From Apium graveolens (lineage: Eukaryota > Streptophyta > Magnoliopsida > Apiales > Apiaceae), in NCBI RefSeq assembly GCF_009905375.1, contig NC_133647.1, positions 8,879,788-8,943,787 on the forward strand: 64,000 bases of DNA. The letters are read 5' to 3'. The notes beneath the pieces were generated by a model, which saw only the letters and a program-made list of their open reading frames with translations, did not search any database and was not told the DNA's origin. Below are positions 1 to 11,661 of the stretch, piece by piece. The first letter of the stretch is position 1, and each line of letters begins with the position of its first letter. A program made the position numbers and the translations under genes.

Positions 1-3000
1 CTCTTCTGCAAGCCCGTCTAGAGTCTCTCCAACTTCATAAAATTTAACATCTTAAACAGGCTCTAGATGTGGATGGTCTACAATAATCTATTGATGAAGT
101 AAAAAGGGACATGTACTATCATCCATATCCTTTTTAACTGTAAAATATATAAAAAAAAATTCGCAAGAGTGAGCTAACTAGCTTAGCAAGTCACAATAAT
201 AATAACTGAGGTTAAACAATGATCAAACGAGATGATTCAAAGGAATCAAGTTTCTTGTTAACTAATCATTAGAATTGGATATTCATTTTAATTTTGTTTT
301 AAACCAAGGTTAGGCTGCTGATCAGTCACATACTAACCCCGAGCAAGGCACACAGCTTTGCTCTACGAACTGTATCCAAGGCACACATTGGCCTAATTCG
401 ACCACGAATCTGGTCTGACTATGAATCTGGTCCACATAAAGAAAACTATCCAATTCTAAAGTAGTTCAATATGATAAACAATATAATTCAATAAAACCGG
501 ATCATAATCAGCAACAATAAAACATTTGTATAAGAGCATGGTGAGAATTCATGGGTACCACAAGGGTATGTCAAAGTATATAAAGGAAATGGTCTCCGGC
601 CTGTAGGAGAGTCGGGTATTAGATGAACAATATTTTTACAGAGTTTTAGTTCTTTGATGTCTCAAGTATGATTGAGTATAAAAGTTTCTGTATGTTTAAA
701 CAATTCTGTTCCGGTGTTTGGTATATGATGGGTTTATATTTGTGGAGTAGTATCGTATTTATGTGGTTTAGTATCTGGTAAATCAACGAGAAATGGTTTA
801 CAAAGAATAAGGCTTACGGCTCAAAGATCAAATGAGGTGGCTCAGGTTCAAGGCTGAAGGATTCAAAGTATTTACAATATAAAACAGAGCTATTTTGAAT
901 ACTTTACAATATATTACGAGAAAAGTTAGAAATATTTGCATTATATCTCGAAAAAGGTTTAGAAGTACTTGCCTTACAGGGCTTTACAACTATTACTGAT
1001 CAACTTTAAGCCGACTCTGCCGCTCAGGCTTTAACGTCCAACCACTAGATCACATTGGATTCGACTCAACACTTAAGTCCTTTAATTGGAACTTTACTGA
1101 GCTTTTCGACTGACCATCAAACCCTCTTTTGTCCAATGCCAATTCTCGGGCCTTCCGACTAAAACCTACAGAGTCAAAATACCCTAATTTAGACTTCTGA
1201 TTATGCTTGACATATCCTCACTAACAATCTACCCGTGCAATAACAAAACCCGACTCGTAACATATACAATATTATAATACAGGTGTCAGTTAGGGTTCAC
1301 GTTCTCGAAATTGGTTCAGTGTTTGTTTTTAGAAAATACGTATACTCGGCATTTTACGAAATTAGGGTTACTCAGTTTTGGACAGAACATTTACCACAAC
1401 ATACAATCGAGTTCGTATAAAGTATAAGTATATATATTCACTCGATGTTCCGATAATTACCGGATACGCTCCCGTATTTCCATAGTTGATTTCCCGGAAA
1501 TCAGGCAGCGTCTCCTTAGCTTATCGGGCTACCCGTCGAAATATACTCGACGTCAAATCCCAATCAATCAATCCAAACAATTAATCCAACAACCACCATT
1601 TATAGTTCCAACCACTCAACAACAACCACAATCAATTACGCATCCACAATTTCGATACAATCTTAATAACCATAATCACTTTAACCGTTTCATTACAGTA
1701 TTTACGAAGTAACTTATTCGATCCAAAACAAAAAATATAAAACTAATTTTATTTATTTTAAAATATTAGGACTCAGAATAAACATCACAGTCTACCGTCA
1801 GCTCATCGTAATTCATCGCTGGCGGCGGTAAAATTCGTTGGTACCTGATTAATTCAGGTTTCCAAACGAATTTCACCAATAATTTCCTAACAAAATTTTA
1901 AATAACATAAATATCAATATCCCAAGAAATTTCAGAGAATCATTTGGGTTTACTTCGAATAATTCCAAGAATTTTCAAGCTAATCAGTACAACCATCAAC
2001 ACATTTATATATACACCCGCGTGTATACAAACACCGGAAAAATAATCGGACACAACAACAACGGCATCACAAGATGCAAACGGAGCAGGACAGCAGCCAG
2101 GCAAGGATAGGAAGCACAACCCAGATAATTTCATCACATACCACAACAAATCTCACTCGCCACAACAGCCACCTCGCCGGAAAGCAAGGGGCGGCGGCGA
2201 TCGGAAAACACAAGGAACAGGCGGCTCAACTTACCGGAAAAAGGAACCGCAGCCGGCGAAACAATACCAAGAAAAGAGAAACTGAAAGCTTATATATGTA
2301 CATAAGTGTATGTATCTGTTCTTGAAAAGGAAGAGTAAAGAAATCAGAGATATGAGAGAGACCAAGCAGAGAGAGATTGATGTTAAGCACCATAGAAGAA
2401 AAAGAATGAGTCACCCCCTTGAACCCTGTAACCCAACCATGTGTCCAAATAAAGGACATGTATTTGTTTTTATAACCGAAAGTACCCTGCTTGACACTGA
2501 TTTGAAATTTATCGATTAATATCGCGCACGAAAATTATTCAGAAAATTTTGGAAATAGTTTTAAAATATCACAAATAATTTGAAGTTATTAAAATAAAAT
2601 TTTCAAAAATTTTAAGCTGTTTTTGAAACACAACTTAAGCCTGCGTTTAACGATTAAACGAAACAACGCGCGAGTGAATTTAATCCCAAAAATCTTCAGA
2701 ATAATTTTAAAATTTTCGAAATATACCAAACTTTTATAAATATGAGTTTCATAATTTTTGAAGAATTATGGAATTAAATACAGTTTTTACAAATAAATGT
2801 AATCAGAAAATCATACAGAGTTAAATAATTGATGAAATATTGATTTCTAAATTTTGTAGAACCCCAAAATAATTATTGTAAATATAAAACCATAAAAACA
2901 ATTTTAAAGATATTCCAAATTTTTATGCAATTAAATTTGCACTAAATCCACTTTTGAAATTAGAAATAATTCAATACGACTCCATAATTAATCCCGCGGA

Positions 3001-3138
3001 CAACCCGGTACACCATAAATCACATATAGATAATAATCAAACAACACATAGCGGTCAAAACCAATACACATATTTTATTTGTTTAATAATTTCCATAATC
3101 ACATATTTAAATAATTCAAAAATACACGAGTCGTTATA
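1..3138 (-). mobile_element. Partial Ty3 LTR, minus strand, Tekay-like
   Basis: Read on the minus strand, the block ends at the window edge and begins near 3138 with TATAACGACTCGTG, most simply a mutated TGTAACGACTCG LTR start. Bases 301-430 are the reverse complement of a close match to 52590-52720, near the 3' end of the Tekay 5' LTR at 49777-53227, and 120-200 and 760-1000 also match that LTR in order. The two LTRs have different 5' ends, so they are related rather than the same family. A GC-rich CCGGCG stretch at 2040-2290 resembles 51030-51200. No gene is seen in these 3.1 kb; short open frames at 1940-2520 and 2954-3181 have no recognisable content. It sits immediately upstream of a copia polypurine tract. 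Whether it is a solo LTR or part of a full element cannot be told, because its other side lies outside the window. Confidence 0.7.
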
Positions 3139-3324
3139 TAAATTGGGGGAGATTTTTAGGAATATGTTGCAGTCTTTATGATAACTCCCCAAAACATCTT
3201 AAATAGATTTGTTTGGTGTCATTTAGTAGCCTTCAACGAATAACCACAGTCTGTCTATCCGTTGAAGGAGTAGCTTATATTAATAAGTATGTAGCCCATT
3301 TTGTACACTATGATAGCTGAGGGG
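3139..3324 (+). mobile_element. Copia A: polypurine tract and start of 3' LTR
   Basis: The purine run AATTGGGGGAGAT (3141-3153) is followed at 3154 by TTTTAGGAATATGTTG, which parallels the minus-strand copia element that reads TTTGGGGAGAT then TATTAGGAATATGTTG at 27775. Both look like decayed TGTTAGGAATATG LTR starts. The segment contains the family word ATCCGTTG near 3257. It is cut at 3324 by the Tat1 insertion and resumes at 13794 with the target duplication AGGGG. No coding part of this copia copy is visible; the part upstream is replaced by the Ty3 LTR before 3138. Confidence 0.8.
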
Positions 3325-3885
3325 TGATAGGGATAAATAAATTATGATAGTATAATTAAATACTATAAGGTGTGGGCTGCTAGGCCCAATAAAAAGATAT
3401 ATGATACTCAGACCAGAAAGGTTAAGCCTGATGGACCAGATCAGGCCTGATGGAATAAAGAAGGCCCAAAAGCCCTGATTATTAATTAATTTCGTAATTA
3501 ATTAATAAGAAAAAAATCAACTATTGAGAAGAGTCCCGATAAGGATATAAATCCTTATAGATTAGCCTCAAGGGGACCTAAAAGGATAAGGAATCAGTTT
3601 CCTACTATCTAGGACTCCAAAGTCCATTCTAATTATGAGACTTGCCCACCAAGTCTCCTATACCAAGTCCAATTCAAGGACTCCCAACATCTATATAAGG
3701 GGTCTCACCCCCACCAATAAGAACTACGTTTTTTGACTTGATCTTTGGCAATCAGCAAGGTACGTAGGCATCTTGTTAAGGCAGATTGAGTGACGAAACA
3801 CAAGAGCAGTCAAAATCGAGCCTTGAAGCTCACGTTCCTTATTATTAAACACAGCAATTAAATATATTAGTTTTAATCCATAACA
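3325..3885 (+). repeat. Tat1 5' LTR with TATA box
   Basis: TGATAGGG to CATAACA, 561 bp, matching 13233-13793. A TATA box (TATATAAGG, 3692-3700) sits about 190 bp before the LTR end and should drive the genomic transcript; the tract after it (GGTCTCACCCCCACC) is a plausible start region. The word GGCCCAATAA at about 3380 recurs in the 3' spacer of the same element (12010-12100). Confidence 0.95.
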
Positions 3886-3905
3886 TTTGGCGCCGTCTGT
3901 GGGAA
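3886..3905 (+). other. Tat1 primer binding site
   Basis: The sequence directly after the LTR is TTTGGCGCCGTCTGTGGG. A TGGCGCC-type start next to the 5' LTR is the usual tRNA primer site of Ty3 elements of the Tat and Athila groups. I have not assigned the tRNA. Confidence 0.8.
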
Positions 3906-3920
3906 AGCACAACAACAACC

Positions 3921-4550
3921 ATGGCGAGAACACGGAGAACAATTAGAGCTCTAGAGGAAGGAACGCCATCAGAGACAACCCAGGTGATTTCGTCAACCGT
4001 GGAGGTTCCTCCCCATTCAACTTATGCATCTACTCAGGGGGAAGCCCAGATAGGGGCAACTCAACCTCAGCCATAAGGGACAACTCCCCCAACTATTCAA
4101 GGTACGAATCCTCAAGTTCAACAAGTACATATACCTGTGAATTCTCGACCCGTCAGGTGTGAATATTCAACTATTGTTACTACTAAACCCCCTTATGGGA
4201 TGCCCCTTCACCCTGAGGTTGGAGGAAGCGGATATGCTGGGCGAAGCGAAGCACGAGGGCAGTCGCCCCCCTATATACGAGGTTTGGGTCCTATCCCTGA
4301 GGATCGGAAATTTTCTGGTCCTTACACTGAGAGAGACTCCGAATCTTCGGATGATGAAGTGGCCCCGAGAAGGAGGCATCCTGGAAAAGAGCCAATGGCC
4401 GATGGAAGGCAACGCCCCCAAAGCACCCCAGGGGCGAATCCCCAAGAAGTGCAGGAAAGGATCAGGGCTCATGAGGCTGAAATCCAAAGGCTGAGGCGTG
4501 ATTTGGAGGCTCAAGTACATATGAACTAACTTGTCGAGCGAAAATCTCCA
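3921..4550 (+). pseudogene. gag: Tat1 gag, N-terminal part (interrupted)
   Basis: ATG at 3921 (ACAACCATGG, good plant context) lies 35 bp after the LTR and opens MARTRRTIRALEEG. One frame runs to 4527 with a single TAA at 4074-4076, where the codon context (QP-stop-GT) suggests CAA turned to TAA. The protein is hydrophilic and proline-rich, with an acidic Ser/Asp patch and a charged helical end (4440-4525) rich in Arg, Glu and Leu, typical of the N-terminal arm of Tat Gag ahead of the capsid-like domain. It stops at 4527-4529, and about 25 bp later the sequence turns into a foreign integrase fragment; gag resumes at about 5276. Confidence 0.8.
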
Positions 4551-5275
4551 AGATTTAATTCAAGATTTTGGAAGAGTTTTCAAGAATGTTTGGGAACAAA
4601 ACTGAATATGAGTACAACCTATCACCCCCAAACGGATGGCCAAAGTGAAAGAACGATCCAGACAATCGAGGACATGCTACGTGTTTGTGCTATTGATTTC
4701 AAAGGAAGTTGGGACGAGCATTTACCCCTGGTAGAGTTTGCTTATAACAACAGTTATCATGCCAGTATTGGGATGCCACCTTATGAAGCCCTTTATGGAC
4801 GCAAGTGTAGATCTCCAATATATTGGGACGAAGTAGGAGAACGCAAAATACTCGGACCTGAATTGGTGCAGCAGACAAAGGAAGTTGTTGAAATTATCCA
4901 GAAAAGATTAATAGCCGCACAAGATCGTCAAAGGAAATATGCAGACCAGTCAAGAAAAGACATGGAATTTGAAGAAGGAAGCTTGGTATTATTGAAAGTA
5001 TCACCGTGGAAAGGACTAACGAGGTTTTGGAAGAAAGGGAAGCTAAACCCAAGATATGTCGGACCTTTTGAAATCCTAAAGCGTATTGGCAAGGTAGCTT
5101 ACGAGTTGGCGTTACCTCCGCAAATGGAGCACATTCACAATGTTTTTCACATATCAATGCTTAAGAAATATAATCCAGACTCCAGGCATATAATAGAATA
5201 TGAGCCAATAGAACTTCAAGCAGATTTATCTTATGTAGAGAGTTCGATAGAGATTCTAGAGGAAAGAGAGAAAGT
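4551..5275 (+). pseudogene. Captured Tekay integrase 3' fragment inside Tat1 gag
   Basis: This stretch does not belong to Tat1. It is a close match to 58174-58895 of the Tekay chromovirus downstream, in the same orientation. It carries the end of the integrase core (a YHPQTDGQSERTIQ motif at 4620-4660, then AYNNSYH and PYEALYG) and the C-terminal domain down to the HNVFHISMLKKY motif and YEPIELQADLSYVES, stopping just before the chromodomain. A frame is open from 4590 to 5300, including one position (near 4645) where the downstream Tekay copy has a TGA stop. The left edge lies near AGATTTAATTCAAG (about 4551) and the right edge near GAGAAAGTACACC (about 5275). It is not expressed as a gene of its own and splits gag. 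Confidence 0.92.
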
Positions 5276-6790
5276 ACACCAGACCCCAGATACCTCCTAG
5301 GGGGAGAAATCCTCCTCCTGTCATAGACCTGGATGGTCCGGTACGAAGAAGGGCTGCTGTCCCAAAAACTGATCCAAGCAATCTCCTTCCCCTTGGAGAT
5401 CCTGATGATCCAACTCCACCCTTCACAGAAGAGATAATGAATGCCCATATCTCAAGGAAATTCAAGATGCCCACTATCAAAGCCTATGATGGCACTGGAG
5501 ACCCCGCTAATCATGTTAGGACATTCTCTAATGCACTGCTGCTGCAACCCGTGAATGATGCTATAAAATGTCGGGCCTTCCCTCAAAACCTGTCGGGTAT
5601 GGCTCAAAGATGGTACAGTCGCCTGCCCCCAAATTCTATTGGATCATTCAGAGAGTTAAGTCAGGCTTTTATTAAGCAATTCATCAGTGGAAGAGTCCAT
5701 GAGAAAAGTTCAGCATCTCTTATGAGTCTTGTGCAGGGAGCTAAGGAATCCTTGAGAGATTACCTGAATCGTTTCACAAAGGAGGCTTTAAAAGTCCCGG
5801 ACCTTGATGATAAGGTAGCCATGATAGCACTGCAACAAGGAACTAGGGACGAGTTTTTTAAGATGTCCTTGGTCAAACGTCCCCCTGAAAGCATGTTGCA
5901 GCTCCAAGAGAGGGCAGGGAAGTATATCAAGGTTGAAGAAAGTATGAGGAAGACCGTAGTAAGTAATGAGCCCACTGGAGGCAAGAAGCGGAAAACTGAT
6001 CTAGAATATATTGCAAAGGACAAATATCCTAGAACCGAACAAAACCCTGATTCAACCCCCAAGAGGGGAGGACCTGGGCAAAAGTTCACTGAATACGCTA
6101 AGCTGAATGCTCCTAGAAGTCAGATTTTGATGGAGATTGAGAAAGACAGAGATATTCGCTGGCCTAAGCCCTTGAAGGCTGATCCCGCCAAGCTAGATAA
6201 GAGCAAGTATTGCAGGTTTCACAAAGATGTTGGCCATGACACCGATGAGTGTAGGCAATTGAAAGATGAAATTGAGTTTTTGATTCGAAAAGGAAGATTG
6301 AACAAGTATACTGGAGATGGAGGGGACAGAAATAATAATGGAAGGAAGAACTTTGAAGATCGTAGGAGGGACCAAGACGATCAGGGGCGAAATCCCCAAC
6401 CCAGAGGGCCGGTTATAAATGCGATTTTTGGAGGACCGCGACGCCCTCGAGGACCTGTGATAAACACAATCTTTGGAGGTCCAACTGCTGCTGGATTGTC
6501 CAAAAATTCCAGAAAGGCATATACTAGGGAGGTTATGCATATTATTGGAGAAGCCCCGAAGAGGGCCAGGACAGAAGTAACATTGGCTTTTGATGATTCC
6601 GACCTAGAGGGTGTGAAGTTTCCCCATGACGACCCGCTGGTCATAACACCGATAATAGGAAATAGCCCGGTAAAGAGGGTCCTTATGGATAATGGTGCTT
6701 CTGTGGATATCTTGCTCCATGACACCTTTCTAAGGATGGGGTATAACGACTCCCAGTTGACACCAACCGACATGTCGATATATTGGTAAG
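5276..6790 (+). pseudogene. gag: Tat1 gag (capsid, zinc knuckle) and protease start
   Basis: One open frame from about 5281 to 6789; the first ATG is at 5437, but the frame clearly continues the interrupted gag. The capsid-like Retrotrans_gag region covers about 5460-5850 (motifs GMAQRWYSRL, FIKQFISGR, DYLNRFTKEAL). A Tat-type knuckle, C-x2-H-x4-H-x4-C (CRFHKDVGHDTDEC), lies at about 6211-6252. Two GPVINxIFGGP repeats follow (6405-6480). The aspartic protease begins at about 6640, with the active site DNG at 6688-6696 inside LMDNGASVDIL. The frame ends 90 bp later at 6789, right where protease joins RT sequence that belongs much further downstream: the rest of protease and the N-terminal half of RT are missing. 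Confidence 0.88.
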
Positions 6791-9403
6791 ACTATGAAAG
6801 TCTATGTTGATGACATGTTAGTCAAGAGTCTAGTAAAGACTGATCATATAGCCCATTTAAGGGAAGCTTTTGAGGTCCTGAGGTACCACAAGATGATGTT
6901 GAATCCTACGAAGTGTGCTTTCGGAGTAGGATCTGGAAAATTCTTGGGACTGATGGTCTCAAATAGGGGAATTGAGGCTAACCCGGATAAAATAAAGGCG
7001 ATCCTAGACATGGAACCACCAAAAACTGTTAAGGATGTTCAGAAGCTTATAGGAAGGGTTGCTGCGCTAGGACGATTCATCTCCAAGTCGGGGGACAAGT
7101 GTTTGTCATTCTTCAAGTCGCTAAAGAGCATCAAAGACTTTGTATGGAGTGAGGAAAACCAGAAGGCATTTGAAGAGTTAAAGAAGTATATGGCCCAGGC
7201 CCCGTTGTTGGCCAAGCCAGTTCTGAGTGAAGTTTTATTCTTGTACTTGGCTGTTTCAGAGAGCGCCTTGAGCGCGGTGTTGGTTAAGGAGGAGCTAAAA
7301 GTCCAGAAACCCGTGTATTATGTCAGCAAAATTCTGCAGGGTGCTGAGTTGAATTATTCAACTATTGAGAAATTTGCTCTAGCCTTGGTAATGGCTTCAA
7401 GAAAACTGCGCCCTTACTTTTAGGCTCATCAGATTGAGGTGCTAACGAATCAGCCACTGAGAAATATCATTCACAGTCCCAAGTCAAGTGGGAGATTGAT
7501 TAAGTGGGCAATAGAGTTGGGAGAGTTTGATCTCAAGTATAAGCCACGTACGGCCATAAAAGCCCAGGCACTAGCGGACTTCGTGGTGGAATGTACCATA
7601 CCCAACCAAGAAGTCGGGGGGCAGGAAGATACCATACCTCAAGACAAGGGAGTCAATAAGGGGGACAGAGAGAAGGATGATAAGGAGAAAGAATATTGGG
7701 TTCTCTATTTTGATGGAGCATCAAAAACAAATTCCAGTGGAGCAGGGTTGGTTTTGCAAAGTCCTGATGGGTTCTTAATTGAGTATGCTATGAAGCTAGA
7801 CTTCCCAACCACAAACAATGAGGCAGAGTATGAAGCCCTGATAGCTGGCCTTGGTCTAGCTGGGACACTTAGAGTCAAAAACTTAAAGGTCCGTGGAGAC
7901 TCGAAGCTGATCATATCCCAGGTAAAGGGAGAATTTGAGGCAAGGGATGATACTATGGCTAAGTATGTTCGCCTAGTAAGGGCTGTGATGACCCAATTTA
8001 ATGAATGCCATGTTGAACACATTCCAAGGGAAGAAAATGCTAAAGCAGATGCGCTATCAAAGTTTGCTTCATCTGAGATAGAAAAAAGTTCAGGAAGTGT
8101 GTACTTCCGTGTTTTGAAAACACGAAGCATAGATGTTAAGCTTGTGGCTCCTATAGGCCTGGGGACATCCTAGATTGATCCCATTAAGGCTCATATTCAA
8201 ACCGGTTGGTTTCCAAGCGATGCAACTGAAGCACGGAAGTTAATTGTTCGGGCACTAAGGTACTCTTTGATAGATGGGATTCTTTACAAAAGATCCTTCG
8301 TGGTTCCCTACTTGAGGTGTCTCAGGCCCGATGAGGCACGCTTGGCTCTTGAAGAAGTGCATGAAGGTATTTGTGGACAACACTTGGGGGGCAGGGCCTT
8401 GGCTCATAAGATAACTCGTTTAGGTTTTTATTGGCCAGAAATGATGGCTGATGCCAAAGAATACATGAAGAAATGTGACCGCTGTCAGAAGCATGCACCT
8501 GTTGTTAGACAACCCCCCGAGATGCTGACCTCTATCAACTCGCCCATTCCTTTTGTTATGTGGGGAATGGATATTTTGGGGCCTTTTCCCATGGCCACAA
8601 CACAAAGGAAGTTTCTGATTGTAGCCATTGATTATTTCACCAAGTGGATCGAAGCCAAACCCTTGGCCAAGATCACAACTAAGCAGGTTGCACAATTCCT
8701 GTGGGAAAATATTATGTGCCGATATGGAATTCCCCGTATCCTCGTCACTGACAATGGAACACAATTCAACAATGAGGAATTTAAGAAGTATTGTGAAGAA
8801 AATGAAATTGAGTTACGATTCACCTCTGTGGCTCACCCGCAAGCCAATGGGCAAGCGGAGGTAGCAAATCGGATAATCCTGGATGGACTAAAGAAAAGTA
8901 TCGAGAAGTCAAGAAATAATTGGGGGGATGAGATACTTCCCATATTATGGGCCTATAGGACTACCTGTAGAGTTACGACAGGAGCAACTCCTTTCATGTT
9001 GGCATATGGGGCAGAAGCAGTGGTTCCCGTGGAGATATCACATTCCTCTCCAAGGATTCAGGCTTTCAATACAGAAGAAAATGAGGAAGGGCAGAGGTTA
9101 GCCCTGGATTTAATCGATAAAGTGTGAGATAAAGCACATGCAAAGATAGTAGAATATCAGAAAAAGGCTTCATTCTACTACAACCTAAGGGTTAAAGAGA
9201 GGTTTTTCAAACAAGGTGACCTAGTCTTGAGAAAGATAGAGGCTTCTGGTGTCGGACAGAAAGGAAAGCTTGCCCCAAATTGGGAAGGGCCGTACAGAGT
9301 CAAGAGCGTTCAGGGTAGAGGAACCTACAAGCTGGAGACTATGGATGGTTTTGAAGTCCCGAGAACCTGGCACGCACAAAACCTGAAGGTTTATTACGTG
9401 TAA
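6791..9403 (+). pseudogene. pol: Tat1 pol: RT C-terminal half, RNase H, archaeal-type RNase H, integrase
   Basis: A single frame, different from gag-protease, is broken only by three stops: TAG 7421-7423 (in YF-stop-AHQ), TAG 8171-8173 (in GTS-stop-IDP) and TGA 9125-9127 (in DKV-stop-DKA). RT starts inside the palm at the catalytic YVDD (6803-6814), so fingers and half the palm are absent. RNase H covers about 7140-7600, the second Tat RNase H about 7690-8090 (YFDGASKTNSSGAGL, then ENAKADALS). Integrase has an HHCC zinc site (HEGICGQHLGGRAL to CDRCQKH, 8360-8490) and a core with D (WGMDILGPF, 8563), D (VTDNGTQF, 8748) and E (NGQAEVANR, 8850). The C-terminal domain ends HAQNLKVYYV at 9400, TAA 9401-9403. 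Reverse transcription and integration are therefore not possible from this copy. Confidence 0.92.
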
Positions 9404-9742
9404 GATAGGCGAAGTACGATTCTCACTTGTCATTGTGACAAGTAGGTTTAAAAGCACCTTGAAGCTTTGCTTGCGTAGGATTTTATATTCCAGTAGAATT
9501 TACATTGTCTAGTTATTGTTGATTAGGGTCGAACCCATGCTGTGTAAGGTTTTGGAAAACCAGACTTCATATTAAAGAGTTTGAAATTATTTCAATCTAA
9601 GGATGTTTAAAGTTCAAATGCATATTAAGATTGTAAAGTTAAAATAGAAAGAGGCAAGAAAAGCAACATATGAAATATAACCCCGAAGGGTAGCAAGTTC
9701 TGATATGAATGAAGTTCAAAAAGAAGATATACAAAAAAAAAC
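9404..9742. other. Tat1 spacer between pol and the antisense gene
   Basis: About 340 bp between the pol stop and the stop codon of the convergent antisense gene. AT-rich, with no conserved frame. It is where the 3' ends of sense and antisense transcripts would meet; no poly(A) signal stands out. Confidence 0.6.
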
Positions 9743-11661
9743 TTAGGCCTTGGAAGGCTGAGATTCCTCGGAACCACTATCCGAAGTCTCCTCGGATGTC
9801 TCAGTCGTTCCTTCGGACGTCTCGGTCGTCCCCTCTGAAGTCCCTGTAGAGGTTCCCTCTGCGGGAGATGCTGGCTGTTGAGGCGCTGCTCTTGGAGGCT
9901 CTTCCACCCTGGCCTTCTTAGTGACAGGCTCAAGCTCCTCTTCGGAAGAATCTTCCTCCTCTCCGTCCTTGATCATATCAGCAAGCTTCTCAGTAACACC
10001 TCCAACCTCTGGAACTCGCACAGGGCAAGGAAAGGAGGACTGCTCGAGGACCTCTGGAAAATCATCCTGAATGGCCTCCACAGCAGCGTCCCAGCCCTCT
10101 TTGTAGCTAACTGGGTGAAGAAGGGCATCATGCTCCACCATCAAGTCTTTGAATTCATGGGTGTCCATCCAGCCATCAAAAGCTTTGTCCTTCTGCGCCT
10201 TCAAAATGACATTTTCGGCCCGGGCCGTTTCCAGGTCAGAAGTGGAAGAGGCCAGTTGAGCTTCAAGGGCCTCTATTTTTTGGTTGGCCTCCTCCAACTT
10301 CTTGTTGGCATCTTCCAGGCCAACCTTCCAAGCCTTAGCTTGGTGAATTGCCCCTTGGAAATGGGCGTTAGCCTGCAAGAGAAACAGCAAAAGTTTAGAA
10401 AAGAAACATGGAAAGATAAGTATGAAGGGCATAGGTAAAGGACGTACCGTCGCCAGAGCCTGGGCTCCAAATAGCTCATTCCCCTCTAAGTCCTGTTGAA
10501 GGACAAAATCTTGATAGTCCACCGGGGAGATGGAATGCTTAGACCATTCCTTGGACAGCGTCGTGCTGCCCACGATTGAGTCCTTGCCCCGGATCCCCCA
10601 AGCAGGTTGAAAATAGGCCCCTGGCCTCTGCTTGGTGCGCAAAACTTGGCTGGGGCCTTCCTCGTTTGGCTCCATTGCCTGAAGGAGGAACTCAGGGAAG
10701 CGGTCACCAAGTCGAGGGTCTTTAAAGACCTTCCCAGCCCTCTTCATCCTGGTTGTCTCCAGGTCCTTAGGCTTAGTAGCCTCCTCAATCTTCTCAGCCA
10801 CTGCAACAGACGAAGTCAGTTGAAGATCAATGGAATAGAAAAAGAAGGAAATAAAGGAGGTAAGAAAGGGAACTTACTTTTCTTATGAATGGGCGAGAGG
10901 CCGCGTTCTACCAGGACGGTCTCCCGGATAAGGTCCCAAGAATGGGAAGTACCGTTGTCTTGTGTAAGGAGTTGAAAGCTCTAGCTTCCTCCTCAGACAA
11001 AGTTATATCATTTGGACTCCCGTCCACAGCCAGCCCAAAGGATGATCGAAACAGGGAGCCCCAATCTCCGCCTTCCCAAACAATGAACAAAAAATCTTTC
11101 TTCCACCCCAAGTTGTTGTCAGGGATGGACTTCCCATTCACGATATGGGGGATAGTGGGGCGCTGGTTTAGAGAAACCCAACCTGGACTTTTATCAGGGC
11201 TGTTTTTGAACTGGAAAATCTTTCTGAAGACAGCAACAGATATGGGGACATTGTGCTTTGCGCATTGTGACAGATAGCACAGAATCAGCCTCCAAGAATT
11301 AGGGGGAAGTTGGCAAGGGCTGATGCCCACATCAGCCAGTAGCAAAGGAATGAATGGATGAAAAGGGAGTCTGATACCTGCCCTTAGAGTATCCCTATAG
11401 ACGCATAGCGCGTCCTTCTTCCACTGACAGGCCCTGTCGGCCGGACCCGCAAGAACCAGCTTAAAAGGCTCCTTGATTTTGAAGCAGCTGCTCAACTTTT
11501 CCAGCTCCTTGGGATCCCGTAAAGCACTAATATGATCGTGCGTGTCCAGATGCGCATCATACGGGTACTCGTCCCCTCGAGTGTTGATCATGTCGATTAA
11601 GGAAGTATACCTCGATCGAATGGGAAATTCGTTGGACTTTCTAGCCACATTTTTCAGCCAT
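9743..11661 (-). pseudogene. Tat1 antisense gene, 'putative gypsy-type transposase' family, three exons
   Basis: Transcribed against gag-pol. Exon 1 runs from the ATG at 11661 to 10878. It holds a conserved block (AGIRLPFHPFIPLLL, PCQLPPNSWRL, PGWVSLNQRP) like the Pfam family named putative gypsy-type transposon (PF04195, from memory, not searched). Introns: 10877-10801 (GTAAGT to TTGCAG, 77 bp) and about 10447-10374 (GTACGT to TTGCAG, about 75 bp, readable in frame as a hydrophobic insert). Exon 2 opens with an ATG across the splice (MAEKIEEATKPKD). The last exon has a coiled coil (NKKLEEANQKIEALEAQL), an acidic/Lys patch (EEEDSSEEELEPVTKKAR) and a Ser-Glu-Thr repeat tail, as a nuclear or DNA-bound protein might. 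Two frameshifts are seen: one extra A in the A run after the ATG (about 11655) and one near 10940. Function unknown; despite the family name there is no sign that it is a transposase. Confidence 0.8.

Noticed and set aside
1940..3181. Small frames at 1940-2520 and 2954-3181 as host genes
   Set aside because: They fall in LTR sequence, overlap on both strands and show no domain or splice structure.
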